From: Leptolyngbya subtilissima AS-A7
GTDB taxonomy: Bacteria; Cyanobacteriota; Cyanobacteriia; Phormidesmidales; Phormidesmidaceae
Assembly: GCF_039962255.1 (NCBI RefSeq)
Contig: NZ_JAMPKY010000010.1
Span: forward strand, 186,001 to 250,000
Direction of reading: 5' to 3'
Length of the DNA: 64,000 nt
The notes under the pieces are model-generated. The model was not told the DNA's origin. It searched no databases and worked only from the letters and a program-made list of their open reading frames with translations. This document shows positions 42,072 to 53,703 of the stretch, one piece after another; position 1 is the first letter of the stretch, and each line of letters begins with the position of its first letter. Position numbers and translations under genes: made by a program.

Positions 42072-44835
42072 CGACTAAATGAATAATGGCTTCTAACTGA
42101 TATTGGTCAACCATACGCCTGAGCTCAGCCGCCAAAACCGGCTCATGGGATGGAATTTGACCAATTAAATCCATGATGGCGCCGGGTTTGGCAATGGTCG
42201 CTGCCTGCTTCAACCGTTGTAGCCAGTCCGCAGGCATAACCTGTAGAGCTGCGAATTGTAGCGGTGCGCTAGAGGGAAAATTAGTGGGCAAAGGAGTATC
42301 TTCGTATACAAAAACAATACCCAAGTGCTCAGTTAACTTATCGAAAATCACATGTTCCTTAACGGGCTTACGGATAAAGTCGTCGCAGCCATAGGCCAGC
42401 ACGACCTGCCGCTGTTCTTCAAATACGCTAGCGGTGAGGGCAACAATCACCGTGGCTTGGCCGTCAATGTAAGATTTGATGCGCTGGGCCGCTTCATAGC
42501 CATGCATCACCGGCATGCGCATATCCATCCAGATTAGGTGCGGTTGCCAGTCTCGCCAGATATCAAAGGCTTCCTGGCCGTTGGCGGCTTCTCGCAGCTC
42601 AAAGCCAAAGGGCTCCAAAAGTTTGACTAAAAACTGGCGGTTGCTCCAGCGGTCATCCACGATCAAAATGCGGTAGGTGGGCTGGCTGGGGGCAAGGGCG
42701 ATCGCCCGCTGGGGCAGCACCTCGGCTGGAATCGCCGTGGCAGGCACGGGCTGCATCGGCACATCTAGGGTAAAGGTGCTGCCTTGGCCCAGCCGGCTAC
42801 GCACCCTTAGCTGACCGCCCAGCAGGTGGGCAAATTGGCGGCTGATGGTCAGGCCTAATCCGGTGCCTTCGCTCTCGGGGTGGACCTGGTTGAAGGAGGC
42901 AAAAATCGCCTCCAGTTGCTGGGGGGGGATGCCCATGCCGCTGTCTTGAACCTCTATACGAAGCCACACGGACGGCATATTGGGAACATTTGGGGAAAAT
43001 GGCGCGGATACCTGATCGGACTGAGACAGCACCAAGGCCGTCACCGTAATGCCTCCCGTTTTTGTAAACTTGAGCGCGTTACCAATCAGGTTGATCAAAA
43101 TTTGCCGCACTTTCTTTTCATCGCTGCAAACGTATTGGGGCACCTCGTCAGCCCATTCAATTTGCAGCGATAGGCCCTGCCTCTGGCTGCGGGGCAAAAA
43201 CATCTCCTGCAGCCGATTGAGCAACGCGTGGAGGTCAAAGTTAGTCAGATTAAGGGTGATATTGCCCGCTTCAATCTTTGAGAGATCTAGCACATCGTTG
43301 ATCAGCTCCAGCAGATGCTCGGCGCTGTGGTTGATCACCTCCAAATATTCTTTTTCGGTTTGGGCTGAGACCTGGTTGCGATTCATCAGCTGCACAAAGC
43401 CCAAAATGGCGCTCAGGGGCGTGCGCAGTTCATGACTCATGTTGGCCAAAAATTCGCTCTTGGCGTGGTTGGCGGTTTCGGCTTGCTCCTTAGCCTGGGC
43501 TAGATCGAGGGTGCGCTGCTGCACCCGCTCTTCTAATTCTTCGTTGGTGTGCTGGAGGGCATCAAAGGCCTGATTCAGCTCGGTGGCCATGCGCCGAAAG
43601 GAGTCGGATAGGGTGGCAACTTCCTGCACTGGGCCAAGCTGATGGGTAGACAACGCCAGGGATTCGATCGGGGCGGTGTGGCTTTTTTGCAGCGCCTCAG
43701 TCACCTGTTTTGACTGATCGCTCAGCTGCTGGATGGGGCGGGCGATGTAGCGGGCAGTGACGATGCCTAGCCCGGTGGCGATCGCCAACGACACCAAGCA
43801 CAGCAAAATTGTGGTGCGGGTGTTGGCCTGAATCTGCGCCATAAAGTCCGATTCGGGGACGACTACCACCAACAGCCAGTCAATTCCCAGCTCATCCACA
43901 ATGGGTGTCACCTGCACAAAGTGCTTTTGCCCATCGATGGGAAACGCCAGCTGGTGAGAGGCCTCAATGCTCTCCAGGGTTTGGAACTGATCTAGCAAAT
44001 GCCGGGTGGTGGCGGCGATCATGGGGTTATTACTAGCGATCGCATGCAGTCGCTCCTCCGGCCCATCCGCCCTGGGTTTGACAAACGGATTCTCTTGGGT
44101 CGAGCTGGCAATCAGCGACTGGTCTTTTTCGATCAAAAACGCCTGCCCGGTTTGGCCAATTTTCAGCGTGCTCAAAAAGTCGCCGATATCCGCTAGCACC
44201 AGGTCCACCCCCAGCACGCCTTCGAGCTGCCCGGCGGCGTTGTAAATCGGCGCATTGGCCGTAATTGCCAGGGTGAGTTCTGGCACCAGCTGATAGACCT
44301 CTGTCCAGCGGGCAGTGCCCGCCTTTTTGGCGTCGGTATACCAGTCCCGAATGCGGGGGTCGTAGTCGGTGGTGACGTCGAGCTGCTGGGCGCGGTTGCC
44401 TTGGGCATCTACGCCAAAATGCACCATCACCCCGTCGCCAGGGTTATCTGTCACGTAGTAGGTGATGGGGCCAGCTTGAGCATTGCGGTGCGCCGTCCAA
44501 AATCCGCCGGTTTCGCTGCTGACATAGATATAGCTGGCCTCTTCAAATTCCTGCATTTGCTGCCAGAAGTGGCGCTCAAATGTAGCTTGCTGCTCAAAGC
44601 TCAGCAGATCTAACTCAAACAGATCCGCGTTGATTTGATTGATGCGGTGCGGCACCGTCAAATACTCGTCCAGCGTCACCTGAATGCGGTTGGTGACTTC
44701 CTGTTCCAGCTGCGAGACCACATCATTCACCGCCTTTTGCCCGTTGCGGAGCGAGAGCCATCCCGTCAACCCGACCGCCGCTCCAATTTCGAGGATGAAC
44801 GGCACAATCAGCAACAACCGAAGGGGAATTTTCAT
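42046..44835 (-). CDS. dCACHE hybrid sensor histidine kinase
   Basis: 929-residue membrane kinase. Membrane helix 5-27; extracellular double-CACHE ligand-binding domain (about 35-335, with [15 protein letters not shown] and [14 protein letters not shown]); membrane helix 340-362; HAMP (ARPIQQLSD...); coiled coil; phosphoacceptor His468 ([11 protein letters not shown]); ATPase domain ([27 protein letters not shown]); receiver ([26 protein letters not shown]); and a 100-residue tail. dCACHE domains sense small molecules such as amino acids outside the cell. First gene of a two-gene operon with the cyclic-di-GMP protein, which overlaps it. Confidence 0.93.
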   Translation of the reverse strand: MKIPLRLLLIVPFILEIGAAVGLTGWLSLRNGQKAVNDVVSQLEQEVTNRIQVTLDEYLTVPHRINQINADLFELDLLSFEQQATFERHFWQQMQEFEEASYIYVSSETGGFWTAHRNAQAGPITYYVTDNPGDGVMVHFGVDAQGNRAQQLDVTTDYDPRIRDWYTDAKKAGTARWTEVYQLVPELTLAITANAPIYNAAGQLEGVLGVDLVLADIGDFLSTLKIGQTGQAFLIEKDQSLIASSTQENPFVKPRADGPEERLHAIASNNPMIAATTRHLLDQFQTLESIEASHQLAFPIDGQKHFVQVTPIVDELGIDWLLVVVVPESDFMAQIQANTRTTILLCLVSLAIATGLGIVTARYIARPIQQLSDQSKQVTEALQKSHTAPIESLALSTHQLGPVQEVATLSDSFRRMATELNQAFDALQHTNEELEERVQQRTLDLAQAKEQAETANHAKSEFLANMSHELRTPLSAILGFVQLMNRNQVSAQTEKEYLEVINHSAEHLLELINDVLDLSKIEAGNITLNLTNFDLHALLNRLQEMFLPRSQRQGLSLQIEWADEVPQYVCSDEKKVRQILINLIGNALKFTKTGGITVTALVLSQSDQVSAPFSPNVPNMPSVWLRIEVQDSGMGIPPQQLEAIFASFNQVHPESEGTGLGLTISRQFAHLLGGQLRVRSRLGQGSTFTLDVPMQPVPATAIPAEVLPQRAIALAPSQPTYRILIVDDRWSNRQFLVKLLEPFGFELREAANGQEAFDIWRDWQPHLIWMDMRMPVMHGYEAAQRIKSYIDGQATVIVALTASVFEEQRQVVLAYGCDDFIRKPVKEHVIFDKLTEHLGIVFVYEDTPLPTNFPSSAPLQFAALQVMPADWLQRLKQAATIAKPGAIMDLIGQIPSHEPVLAAELRRMVDQYQLEAIIHLVDAATHHES

Positions 44836-45206
44836 CGCTAAACCGATTCCAAAGGCGTGAAGAAGGACTGTCCCTAAGCTGCGGCTTAGGCAATAATTTG
44901 TAGAAGCATCCTCCTAGCAACGCAAAGTCTTGGCTGAATCGGCAAAGGCCTCGTGTGTCCTAGGGCAAACAAGGGCGCGATCGCCGAGATTTCCGGGCTG
45001 GCATCAATTAATTAAAGAGATGCCGTTATCCGTAGAAATGCCCAGCCAGGCTGAGACAATCGCTACCGGTTTACAAGTTGTGATTTTGAACACAGGTGAT
45101 ATAGCCACAGCCACCGTGCTCAAAAGGTCACTATTTTAGTAGAAATGAAGAGCCGCCCTAGCCTATAGCCTTTACTTAGGGTGAGACTGTCCTAACCGAT
45201 CTGGCG
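44836..45206. other. Upstream region of the kinase operon
   Basis: 371 bases, no supported gene; an open frame at 44930-45139 lacks any domain or start signal. It should hold the minus-strand promoter of the kinase operon and the 3' end of the AraC-family gene. Confidence 0.4.
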
Positions 45207-46190
45207 TTAGACTGAATTAGCCATCTCCCGCGCTGCTTCTCGCAGCCGCTCCACATCGCGTAGGGGAGGGTTACCAAAGAGCCGCTTATACTCTCGGTTA
45301 AAGTGCGAGGCATCGTCGTACCCCACTTGGTAGGCCGCACTGCTAGCATCCAGGTTTTGCCCCAGCATTAGACGGCGGGCCTCTTGGAGCCGCAACTGCT
45401 TTTGGAACTGCAATGGACTCATGGCCGTGACCGATTTGAAGTGATGGTGAAAGCCTGAAACGCTCATACCCAACTCGCGGGCAACGTCTTCAATCCGCAG
45501 CGGCTGGTTAAAGTCTTTCCGCAGGCGATCGACCGCTTTAGCAATGTGGTGGGTGTGGCCTCTCAAAACGGCAATCTGACGCAGCCGCTTCCCTTGCTCT
45601 CCTATCAGCAGCCGGTAGATAATCTCCCGCTTAATCAGGGGTACGAGCACAAGCGCTTCAGCTGGGGAATCGAGCAGCCTGACGAGCCGCACGGTGGCAT
45701 CTAACAGATCTGTATCTAATGGACTGACATCGATCGCTTTGACACTCACTCCCCTCTGGGCTGAGGGATAGCCTGCCTCAACCATGACTGAGCCCACCAG
45801 GGTGGGGTCGAGATCCAGACGAAGCCCCAGGTACGGTTTTTCCTGGGTTGCTTCTAAAATTCGGCTGGCAATCGGCAGTTCGACCGTCCCCAGCAAATAA
45901 TGCATCGGGTCGTACTGATAGCGATCGCTGCCCAACAGCACTTCTTTACTGCCCTGAGCAATGACACAAAAGGACGGAATTGAGACACTGTGCAAGCACT
46001 TTGAAGGGAAGGAGGTGCGATAGAAGAACAATCCTTTCAGCGGCTCGATCACGCCATCGTGAGCAATCGCCCCTGCAATTCGCTCAGTCAGTTCCTCTCG
46101 GTCGGCTTGCGATCGCGCCACCTCGCGCCTTGCCTGTGGGTTGTTGATTAAAGCTCGATTAGACTTTTCACTCGTTCTTGCCGCGTTCAT
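45207..46190 (-). CDS. YqhC-like AraC-family regulator
   Basis: 327 residues. The N-terminal AraC-type domain (about 50-205) has SVSIPSFCVIAQGSKEVLLGSDRYQYDPMHYLLGTVELP, the pattern of the YqhC group. The C-terminal double helix-turn-helix (about 222-318) has LGMSVSGFHHHFKSVTAMSPLQFQKQLRLQEARRLM and AYQVGYDDASHFNREYKRLFGNPP. In E. coli YqhC activates aldehyde reductases in response to reactive aldehydes, using a Cys in the N-terminal domain; here the candidate is Cys in PSFCVIAQG. It is divergent from the cupin-hydrolase-SDR-ADH genes and probably controls them. Confidence 0.85.
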   Translation of the reverse strand: MNAARTSEKSNRALINNPQARREVARSQADREELTERIAGAIAHDGVIEPLKGLFFYRTSFPSKCLHSVSIPSFCVIAQGSKEVLLGSDRYQYDPMHYLLGTVELPIASRILEATQEKPYLGLRLDLDPTLVGSVMVEAGYPSAQRGVSVKAIDVSPLDTDLLDATVRLVRLLDSPAEALVLVPLIKREIIYRLLIGEQGKRLRQIAVLRGHTHHIAKAVDRLRKDFNQPLRIEDVARELGMSVSGFHHHFKSVTAMSPLQFQKQLRLQEARRLMLGQNLDASSAAYQVGYDDASHFNREYKRLFGNPPLRDVERLREAAREMANSV

Positions 46191-46542
46191 TTCTAATGCC
46201 CTTCAAATCAACTTCTAGACCATCGAGGTCTAAAAAGGGGTGGCCACTAAGCCTCTATAAGAATCTAGCGTGACTTAGGTGGAAGCTAGTGCAAGTTTGC
46301 AGGATTGTACAACCATCCTAGACGATTGTCCTATGGCTTGCCTTTCAGGATGCCTAGAATGTGGTTAAAGCGATGAAGAGCAATTCCGGCTGCTTGTAAG
46401 CGTCTGGATTTCTATTCAAGAGAAAGCTCAAGTTTGTTTAGTCAAGCGCTTCTCACGATCGCACGAGAAGCATCATCAAATTCGCAGCGGCCCGCTGCGG
46501 AAAAGTTTTGCATGGGCGTTGCACCCATATGGAGGAACAGCA
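46191..46542. promoter_or_regulatory. Divergent control region of the aldehyde-response cluster
   Basis: 352 bases between the AraC-family gene (minus) and the exported cupin gene (plus). It must hold both promoters and probably the regulator's sites; I could not define an operator. A strong ribosome site GGAGG lies at 46531-46535, seven bases before the cupin ATG. Confidence 0.45.
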
Positions 46543-47046
46543 ATGAAACGACTCACAATACCTGCCATAACATTTTCCCTATTGGCTTTAGGGTTGGCGC
46601 AGGCAGGGCATGCCCAAGCTCCATCGGGCGATCGCCCACAGAGTGTAGAAATCATGCGGAACGGTTCGCAGCCTTTCGCTGAAGGCTCAGCCGACTATTT
46701 CACGGGTTCTGTAAGCATTAATCCTCTTTTTCCAGTACACGAGCCGTCACGGGCATCTGGCGCAAATGTTGCCTTTGAGCCTGGTGCTCGCACCGCATGG
46801 CACACGCATCCTTTGGGGCAAACCCTGATTGTGACGGATGGAATTGGCTGGGTTCAGCAGTGGGGCGAACCAATTCAGGAAATTAGACCTGGTGATGTCG
46901 TCTGGATTCCACCCGGCGTAAAACACTGGCACGGCGCTACCGCCACGACAGCCATGACTCATATTGCCATTCAGGAGGCGCTCAACGGCAGCCCTGTGGA
47001 CTGGATGGAACAGGTCAGCGACGAGCAATACCAAGCACCCATATGA
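46543..47046 (+). CDS. Exported cupin protein
   Basis: 167 residues. Signal peptide [26 protein letters not shown] (cleavage after AQA) and one cupin barrel with a complete metal site: His87, His89 and Gln93 in [11 protein letters not shown], and His128 in PPGVKHWHG. These cupins, often annotated as carboxymuconolactone-decarboxylase-associated or quercetin-dioxygenase-like, are commonly found beside AraC-regulated oxidoreductases. Start chosen by the GGAGG site and signal peptide; the frame opens 24 bases earlier at 46519. It leads the gene set that faces the AraC regulator. Confidence 0.82.
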   Translation: MKRLTIPAITFSLLALGLAQAGHAQAPSGDRPQSVEIMRNGSQPFAEGSADYFTGSVSINPLFPVHEPSRASGANVAFEPGARTAWHTHPLGQTLIVTDGIGWVQQWGEPIQEIRPGDVVWIPPGVKHWHGATATTAMTHIAIQEALNGSPVDWMEQVSDEQYQAPI

Positions 47047-47142
47047 AGTGAAGTAACGCTTCGTGATTGATCGGGTTTCGCTGAACGCAAAGGCATTGAA
47101 CCGAAGCTAAACCCACCAAGTAAAACCACGGATTGAGAACCA

Positions 47143-48231
47143 ATGAAACACCGCATTTTCATACCAACTCTCTTGATGAGTGCAATCGCAACGGCGGCAT
47201 TCGCACTCGATAAAACACACGTATTGGGTCAGAGCCCCCAAGCACCTGTGCAGCAGTCTGGTGTGGTAGAGGGGGCAGACAATTTCTATCAAAGTGACCA
47301 GGTGACTATGCAAAAAGTTACGTTCAAAAACCAGTACAACATGCAGGTTGTTGGGAATCTCTTCATTCCTAAAGACTTGGATCAAAACACTAATCATCCG
47401 GCCATTGTTGTTGGGCACCCCATGGGCGCGGTCAAAGAACAGAGTTCAAATCTGTATGCTCAAAAGCTGGCTGAGCGGGGATTCATCACCTTGTCCCTCG
47501 ATTTGTCCTTCTGGGGCGAGAGTGAAGGGCAGCCCCGCAACGTTGTTGCACCAGATATTTATGCTGAAGATTTCAGTGCGGCAGTCGATTTTCTGGGCAC
47601 CCAGCCAATCGTTGACAGAGAGCGAATTGGCGTTCTGGGGATTTGCGGCAGCGGTAGCTTCGTCGTCAGCGCCGCCAAGATTGACCCGCGCATGAAGGCG
47701 ATCGCAACGGTCAGCATGTATGACATGGGGGCCGTCAACCGTGATGGGCTGAGACATTCTGCGACCCTCGAACAGAGGAAGGAAGTTATTGCAGCGGCGG
47801 CTGGGCAACGCTACGCGGAGTTCACAGGTGGAGAGACCGAATACACAAGCGGCACCGTGCATCAACTGAATGAAAACTCCACCGCGATCGAGCGTGAGTT
47901 TTATGACTTCTACCGCACTTCCAGGGGCGAATACACCCCCGAAGGCTCGTCGCCGCAACTAACAACCCATCCGACCCTGACCAGTAACGTCAAGTTTCTG
48001 AACTTCTACCCGTTCAATGACATTGAGACGATTTCGCCTCGTCCCATGCTGTTCATCACCGGCGACAATGCCCATTCAAAAGAGTTCAGCGAAGACGCCT
48101 ATCAACGCGCCGCCGAACCAAAGGAACTCTACATCGTGCCAAACGCGGGACATGTCGATTTGTACGATCGCGTGAACCTGATCCCGTTCGATAGGCTTGC
48201 GTCCTTTTTCAATCAGCACCTCAGTCAGTAA
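47143..48231 (+). CDS. Exported alpha/beta hydrolase, dienelactone-hydrolase-like
   Basis: 362 residues with a signal peptide (MKHRIFIPTLLMSAIATAAFA). The hydrolase core shows PAIVVGHPMGAVKEQ, LDLSFWGESEG, the elbow GVLGICGSGSF, acid in MLFITGDNAHS and His in VPNAGHVDLYD. The elbow carries Cys168 where a Ser is usual, like the Cys of dienelactone hydrolases (GxCxG), with Ser170 close by. It resembles the YcjY-type hydrolases found in similar clusters. Substrate unknown; 96 bases after the cupin gene and 33 before the SDR gene, so probably one operon. Confidence 0.8.
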   Translation: MKHRIFIPTLLMSAIATAAFALDKTHVLGQSPQAPVQQSGVVEGADNFYQSDQVTMQKVTFKNQYNMQVVGNLFIPKDLDQNTNHPAIVVGHPMGAVKEQSSNLYAQKLAERGFITLSLDLSFWGESEGQPRNVVAPDIYAEDFSAAVDFLGTQPIVDRERIGVLGICGSGSFVVSAAKIDPRMKAIATVSMYDMGAVNRDGLRHSATLEQRKEVIAAAAGQRYAEFTGGETEYTSGTVHQLNENSTAIEREFYDFYRTSRGEYTPEGSSPQLTTHPTLTSNVKFLNFYPFNDIETISPRPMLFITGDNAHSKEFSEDAYQRAAEPKELYIVPNAGHVDLYDRVNLIPFDRLASFFNQHLSQ

Positions 48232-48264
48232 GCCAAAAACTGTCGTTTTAATGCAGGAGAAAAT

Positions 48265-49351
<1,087 letters not shown>

Positions 49352-49430
49352 ATGCTTTTTTGGAACCTGCTAATGCCGTATAGAAACAAAGCAACCTCAT
49401 CAATACGCAACTAATAGTAGAGATAAATCC

Positions 49431-50486
49431 ATGACCACAAATGTACTTGGCTACGCCGCAAAGTCTGCTACAGATGATCTAGCCCCCTATCGCTTTACCC
49501 GTCGTGACCCCCGTGCTGACGATGTGGCGATCGAAATTCTTTACTGTGGCGTCTGTCACTCTGACTTGCACACGGCTCGCAATGACTGGGGGGGAACTAT
49601 GTACCCAGTGGTGCCCGGCCACGAAATCATTGGTCGCGTGGTCGGCGTGGGGGCAGAGGTGACACGGTTCAAGCTTGGCGATCACGTCGGTGTCGGCTGT
49701 ATGGTCGATTCTTGCCAGCACTGTGCACCCTGCAAACAGGGGTTAGAGCAATATTGCGAGGGGCCTGCCACGTTTACCTACAACGGCAGCGATCGCCAAG
49801 ATCACACGCCCACCTTTGGCGGTTACTCCCAGAACATCGTCGTGTCAGATAAGTTTGTGCTGCAAATTCCCGACGGGCTCGACCTCAAAGGGGCCGCGCC
49901 GTTGCTGTGCGCCGGAATCACCACTTGGTCACCCCTGCGTCACTGGCAGGTGGGTGAGGGTAGCCGGGTGGCTGTTGTTGGTCTTGGCGGTTTGGGGCAC
50001 ATGGCGCTGAAACTGGCCAAGGGCTTGGGCGCAGATGTCACGCTGTTTACCCGTTCCCCCGGCAAGGAGGAAGATGCCCGCCGTCTGGGAGCAGATCACA
50101 TCGTGATCTCTACCGACGAAGCGCAAATGAAAGCCGTAGAGGGACAGTTCGACTTGATTATTGATACCGTACCCATTGAGCACGATCTCAACCCTTATCT
50201 GCCAGCGCTGGCGCTTGATGGCACGCTAGTACTGGTTGGTTTTTTGGGGAATTTGATGCCGACGTTAAACACGGTGCCGCTGATTATGGGGCGGAAGACG
50301 GTGGCGGGGTCGCTCATTGGCGGCATTGCCGAAACCCAGGAAATGCTCAATTTCTGTGGTGACCAGGGCATTACTTCAGATGTGGAAGTGATCGACATTC
50401 AAGATATCAATCAAGCCTATGAACGCATGCAGAAAAGCGACGTGAAGTACCGGTTTGTGATCGATATGGCTTCCTTGAAGGACTAA
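49431..50486 (+). CDS. Zinc alcohol dehydrogenase, YahK/CAD type
   Basis: 351-residue medium-chain dehydrogenase that reduces aldehydes with NADPH. Catalytic zinc: Cys42 (GVCHSD) and His64-Glu65 (VPGHEIIG), with the later Cys in LLCAGIT. Structural zinc: Cys95, 98, 101 and 109 (CQHCAPCKQGLEQYC). Cofactor site VVGLGGLGHMALKLAKGLGADV. Closest in style to E. coli YahK/YjgB broad-range aldehyde reductases. Last gene of the AraC-facing set; 389 bases after the SDR, the gap being the aldo/keto reductase remnant, so it may have its own promoter. Confidence 0.92.
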   Translation: MTTNVLGYAAKSATDDLAPYRFTRRDPRADDVAIEILYCGVCHSDLHTARNDWGGTMYPVVPGHEIIGRVVGVGAEVTRFKLGDHVGVGCMVDSCQHCAPCKQGLEQYCEGPATFTYNGSDRQDHTPTFGGYSQNIVVSDKFVLQIPDGLDLKGAAPLLCAGITTWSPLRHWQVGEGSRVAVVGLGGLGHMALKLAKGLGADVTLFTRSPGKEEDARRLGADHIVISTDEAQMKAVEGQFDLIIDTVPIEHDLNPYLPALALDGTLVLVGFLGNLMPTLNTVPLIMGRKTVAGSLIGGIAETQEMLNFCGDQGITSDVEVIDIQDINQAYERMQKSDVKYRFVIDMASLKD

Positions 50487-50497
50487 TACGCAATCGG

Positions 50498-51022
50498 TCA
50501 ATCTAAATTAGATCGCCGTAGTTCATCCCTAACTAGCTTAGCCCCTACCCAAAAACCTGCCGCCATACTGCCTAAAAACAAAGACGTGGTATTGACAGCA
50601 ACCAGCGGATTGAACTGGGGCTTGTGTTCGGCAATTAAAGTGCGCGAGGGATGCTCTGGGTCATACCAAACGGTGACGGTTTGACCGCGCCAGAAGGCGG
50701 GGTTTAGCCTATTACTTCGGCGGCGATCGCCAGAGGGAGTTGTTTCTACGCAAGCGCTGCTGACCTCATGAGCTTGCTCAGTGCGATCGCTAAAGCGAAT
50801 CACTGGGCAAGACGTGATGCTTCTAGAACTGCTGGAGGTTGCGGATTGCTCCGAATTGTCTACCTGCACCACTGTGGCTGAGGCCGAAAGCCAGTTCCTG
50901 TAAGCCAAGTTGTCCACCGATGCTGAGAGAGAAACAATAGCCACAAAGACCGTCAACACAGTCATCATCCCACCACCAGAATTGAAGGCAGCGAGGCTAA
51001 GAACCAGCAGTAGCTTACGCAC
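50498..51022 (-). CDS. DUF3592-like membrane protein
   Basis: 174 residues: membrane helix (about 18-42), an extracytoplasmic beta-rich part with ASATVVQV, CPVIRFSDRTEQAHEVSS and FWRGQTVTVWYDPEHPSRTLI (the DUF3592 pattern of a VxV...F/Y...G..V.V.YdP), then a second helix (about 143-162). Function unknown. GTG start at 51022. Confidence 0.65.
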   Translation of the reverse strand: MRKLLLVLSLAAFNSGGGMMTVLTVFVAIVSLSASVDNLAYRNWLSASATVVQVDNSEQSATSSSSRSITSCPVIRFSDRTEQAHEVSSACVETTPSGDRRRSNRLNPAFWRGQTVTVWYDPEHPSRTLIAEHKPQFNPLVAVNTTSLFLGSMAAGFWVGAKLVRDELRRSNLD

Positions 51023-51191
51023 AACTTCTCAACGTAAAGTACGATATTCAAGCCTATTGGGCGTTTTTTTCTTCAGCTCTTCAATTCTCGTTCTTTTGCC
51101 TACACAGCCACGGTTCTAGGCTGTTTCATGTTTGTGAGAAGAAAGCTATGTCACAGCTTCGCCCCCCGCCCCCCAATTCTGAGGGAATCTG

Positions 51192-51213
51192 AAACCCCCA
51201 AAGTCGGGGGTTT
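51192..51213. repeat. Small GC hairpin
   Basis: AAACCCCC pairs with GGGGGTTT across a 6-base loop, inside a C/G-run-rich stretch (51170-51220) between two minus-strand genes. It could end transcription of the SDR gene, whose stop is 67 bases to the right. Confidence 0.45.
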
Positions 51214-51279
51214 GGGGGCAAAAGCTCATATAGGCAATACTCCTTTTCAACCATGAAACAACCTTGTGGTTCTCCTCTT

Positions 51280-52263
51280 CTAAGCCTTGGGAGAACCCAG
51301 CGGTCCCAGCAGCAAAAACGGCCAGGGCAGCTCTAGATCGGGTACCAGCTCAGCATAGGGTCGAAGCCCTGGCACCGCGTAGGGCAGCACAAACCGCAGC
51401 GACCTGAGCGATGCCGGCCGGTTGCCCTCGGCATCGACTGCGCCGTACTCCCTGGCTAGTTCAGCAACAATTTGCACCTGCCCGGTGCGGCGTAGCAGGT
51501 TGCGATCGCCCGCTAGCGCCGCAATTACCCGGCCAGTGAGCAGTGGTGTTTCCCAGTTGTAGTGGTCGGGTGTTGAACCATCTTCCCCAGTGCTAGAAGG
51601 TTGACCATTCCCTAGCCCCATCTCAGCGGCAAACTGGGTCATTAGCTCAGTGCCGACGATGCCCGGCCAAACCGAGAGCGAGGTCACCTGGTGGGGTTTG
51701 AGTTCTACTGCCATGTCTGCGGCCAGGCGATCGCAGGCTGCTTTGCCCACCCCATAGGGCACCCCAAAAATGTACGACAACCCGCCCCACGACGACAGGG
51801 TGCAGATTAGCCCCCGCCGCTGCGGCACCATCAGTCGAGCGGCATAGACGCTGGCCAGGTAGTGGCTCCGCAGTCCCACGGCGTTGCACGCATCCCAAAA
51901 CTCAGCGGGGTCAACCTCCCAAAAGGGCTTGCCGTAGGCGGACTTGAGCGCCGACACCCCAGCATAGGCGTTGTTTACCAGCAGATCGAGCTGGCCATTT
52001 TGGTCGGTTTGAATGCGATCGAAGAGGGCTTTGACCTGGTCATCGTCGCTGTGGTCTACCTGTACCGGAATCGCCGTTCCGCCCGCCTGGTTCACCGCCG
52101 CCGCAGTTTCTTCTAACGACCCCATCGAGTCGGTCGAGGCAGTGAGGGTGCGCCCGGTGATATAAACTACCGCTCCAGCTTCCCCCAGTCCAGTGGCAAT
52201 GCCCTTCCCCAACCCCCTAGTGGCCCCAGTCACCACCGCCACCTGTCCGTCTAGCCGTGCCAT
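51280..52263 (-). CDS. SDR-family dehydrogenase, DHRS1-like
   Basis: 327 residues. SDR motifs: TGATRGLGKGIA, VDHSDDDQVKALF, DLLVNNAYAG, catalytic Ser and Tyr-x3-Lys in TLSSWGGLSYIFGVPYGVGKAACDRLA, then VWPGIVGTELM. The alternative NNAYAG (instead of NNAG) and the long C-terminal extension resemble the DHRS1 group. Substrate not known. ATG at 52263. Confidence 0.85.
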   Translation of the reverse strand: MARLDGQVAVVTGATRGLGKGIATGLGEAGAVVYITGRTLTASTDSMGSLEETAAAVNQAGGTAIPVQVDHSDDDQVKALFDRIQTDQNGQLDLLVNNAYAGVSALKSAYGKPFWEVDPAEFWDACNAVGLRSHYLASVYAARLMVPQRRGLICTLSSWGGLSYIFGVPYGVGKAACDRLAADMAVELKPHQVTSLSVWPGIVGTELMTQFAAEMGLGNGQPSSTGEDGSTPDHYNWETPLLTGRVIAALAGDRNLLRRTGQVQIVAELAREYGAVDAEGNRPASLRSLRFVLPYAVPGLRPYAELVPDLELPWPFLLLGPLGSPKA

Positions 52264-52471
52264 AGATATCTCCTAATTAAACCGGCGACTTGCAGCCTGT
52301 AACAGAGCGATCGCCTAACCGGCCATCCCCAACGTAGCTGCGAGTCAGCTATCGGTTCCAACAACTTTGTTCTAACAGCCCCACCGCCTGTGGGTAAGCC
52401 CCGGAAGAATCGCAGCCGGGCAATAGTTACTTATTTAGACAGAAGCATCAGCTCCTCTAATTAGATAACCT

Positions 52472-52759
52472 ATGGCCATAAACGGCGTCGGCTTAGATGT
52501 CGGCCCTACCCAATTCAATTGTGAAACTATGTTTGTTAAAGACGCCCAAGATCAAACGTTAATTAAAGTACTCGACGTCACTGACTTAATTGATCCGCAG
52601 AACAACCAGATTCAGGGTCAGCAGCAGGCTGGTGAAGAAGAACAGCCACCCCAAGCCTACGAAAAATCGCGCCTTCAGTTTCCCTCTGGCGAGGCCCTAC
52701 CCGAGTGCTGGACCAACCCAGACTACAAACTGCAACAGAGCCCAACCCCCCAGGCATAG
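52472..52759 (+). CDS. Small conserved cyanobacterial protein
   Basis: 95 residues: LIKVLDVTDLIDPQNNQIQGQQQAGEEEQPPQAYEKSRLQFPSGEALPECWTNPDYK. The QAGEEEQ and LxFPSGEALPxCWxxPxY blocks are recognisable from short hypothetical proteins across cyanobacteria, sometimes mislabelled acetyltransferase. No function known. Standalone gene, 208 bases after the divergent SDR start. Confidence 0.65.
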   Translation: MAINGVGLDVGPTQFNCETMFVKDAQDQTLIKVLDVTDLIDPQNNQIQGQQQAGEEEQPPQAYEKSRLQFPSGEALPECWTNPDYKLQQSPTPQA

Positions 52760-52860
52760 CCAATCCGTTGCACCAGAGCACGGATATATTTCGATCGCGA
52801 TTCCTCCACCCCCCAAGAGGGTGGCCCTCATCTTGTCCCCCAGCAATCGCTCTCTAACCT

Positions 52861-53262
52861 ATGCACCGCCTTGAGCACAGCAAAACTACCCTTCGGGGCA
52901 TTTTGGCCGTCTGCATAATAGTGGCAGGGGTTTTGCATTTCGCCCAGCCAGAGCCGTTCATTCGGATCGTGCCGGACTTTTTGCCTGCCCCGGCTGCTCT
53001 GGTCTACATCAGTGGCGTGATCGAAATTATGTTGGGCATTGGCCTGTTGGTGCCCGCCCTACGTCAAGCTTCGGCATGGGGGCTGGTTGCATTATTTATT
53101 GCGGTGTTTCCGGCCAACCTCAACATGGCCATCAATCACATTGAAATCCAGGGCATCCCCAACACCTGGTGGTTTCAGGCAATTCGATTGCCGTTTCAGT
53201 TTGTGTTGATTGCCTGGGCCTATTGGTATACTCGCCCAGAGCAACCGCAAACTTCTCAGTAA
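52861..53262 (+). CDS. DoxX-like membrane protein
   Basis: 133 residues, four membrane segments, DoxX/MauE-like: GVLHFAQPEPFIRIVPDFLP, then YISGVIEIMLGIGLLVP with the conserved Glu, then PANLNMAINH. Members are membrane partners of oxidoreductases or envelope stress proteins. The substrate or partner is not shown here. Confidence 0.8.
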   Translation: MHRLEHSKTTLRGILAVCIIVAGVLHFAQPEPFIRIVPDFLPAPAALVYISGVIEIMLGIGLLVPALRQASAWGLVALFIAVFPANLNMAINHIEIQGIPNTWWFQAIRLPFQFVLIAWAYWYTRPEQPQTSQ

Positions 53263-53703
53263 TCATTTCGGTTGTTTACTGGCATTGCGTGCAGCGTTAG
53301 GGCCGATGGCACTGAAATATTTTTTATGCGAGGCGTCACCCCCGCTGGAGGCATTCTAAAGAACAGAATTTGGCTTTGCCCCCACCCTCCAACAGCTTGT
53401 TTTCAGCCTTGAGAACGAGCTAGTAGGAGAAAAATCTTTCTTGGGGGCGATTGAGGTGCTCCTACAGCGCTGATAATCTTAAGCAATCAAATTAGGTAAT
53501 AAGCTATTCTTCCAAGTCCAGAGTTGACTTATACCGTTTGGACTGTGATGGTGGGTGAAACAGGGTGTCTTGACGCCGGTTGGCGGCGATTGCGCCCCAG
53601 TCAAAATTTTCACCGCCTAAATCTGCCCTAGACGCAGCGCCAAACATTTGCGTGGCCCGCAGCGACGGCATCTTTAATATACGAATTCACGTTTGGGGTC
53701 TCT
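53263..53703. other. Gap without recognised features
   Basis: 441 bases, no supported gene, repeat or regulatory site recognised. Confidence 0.4.
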
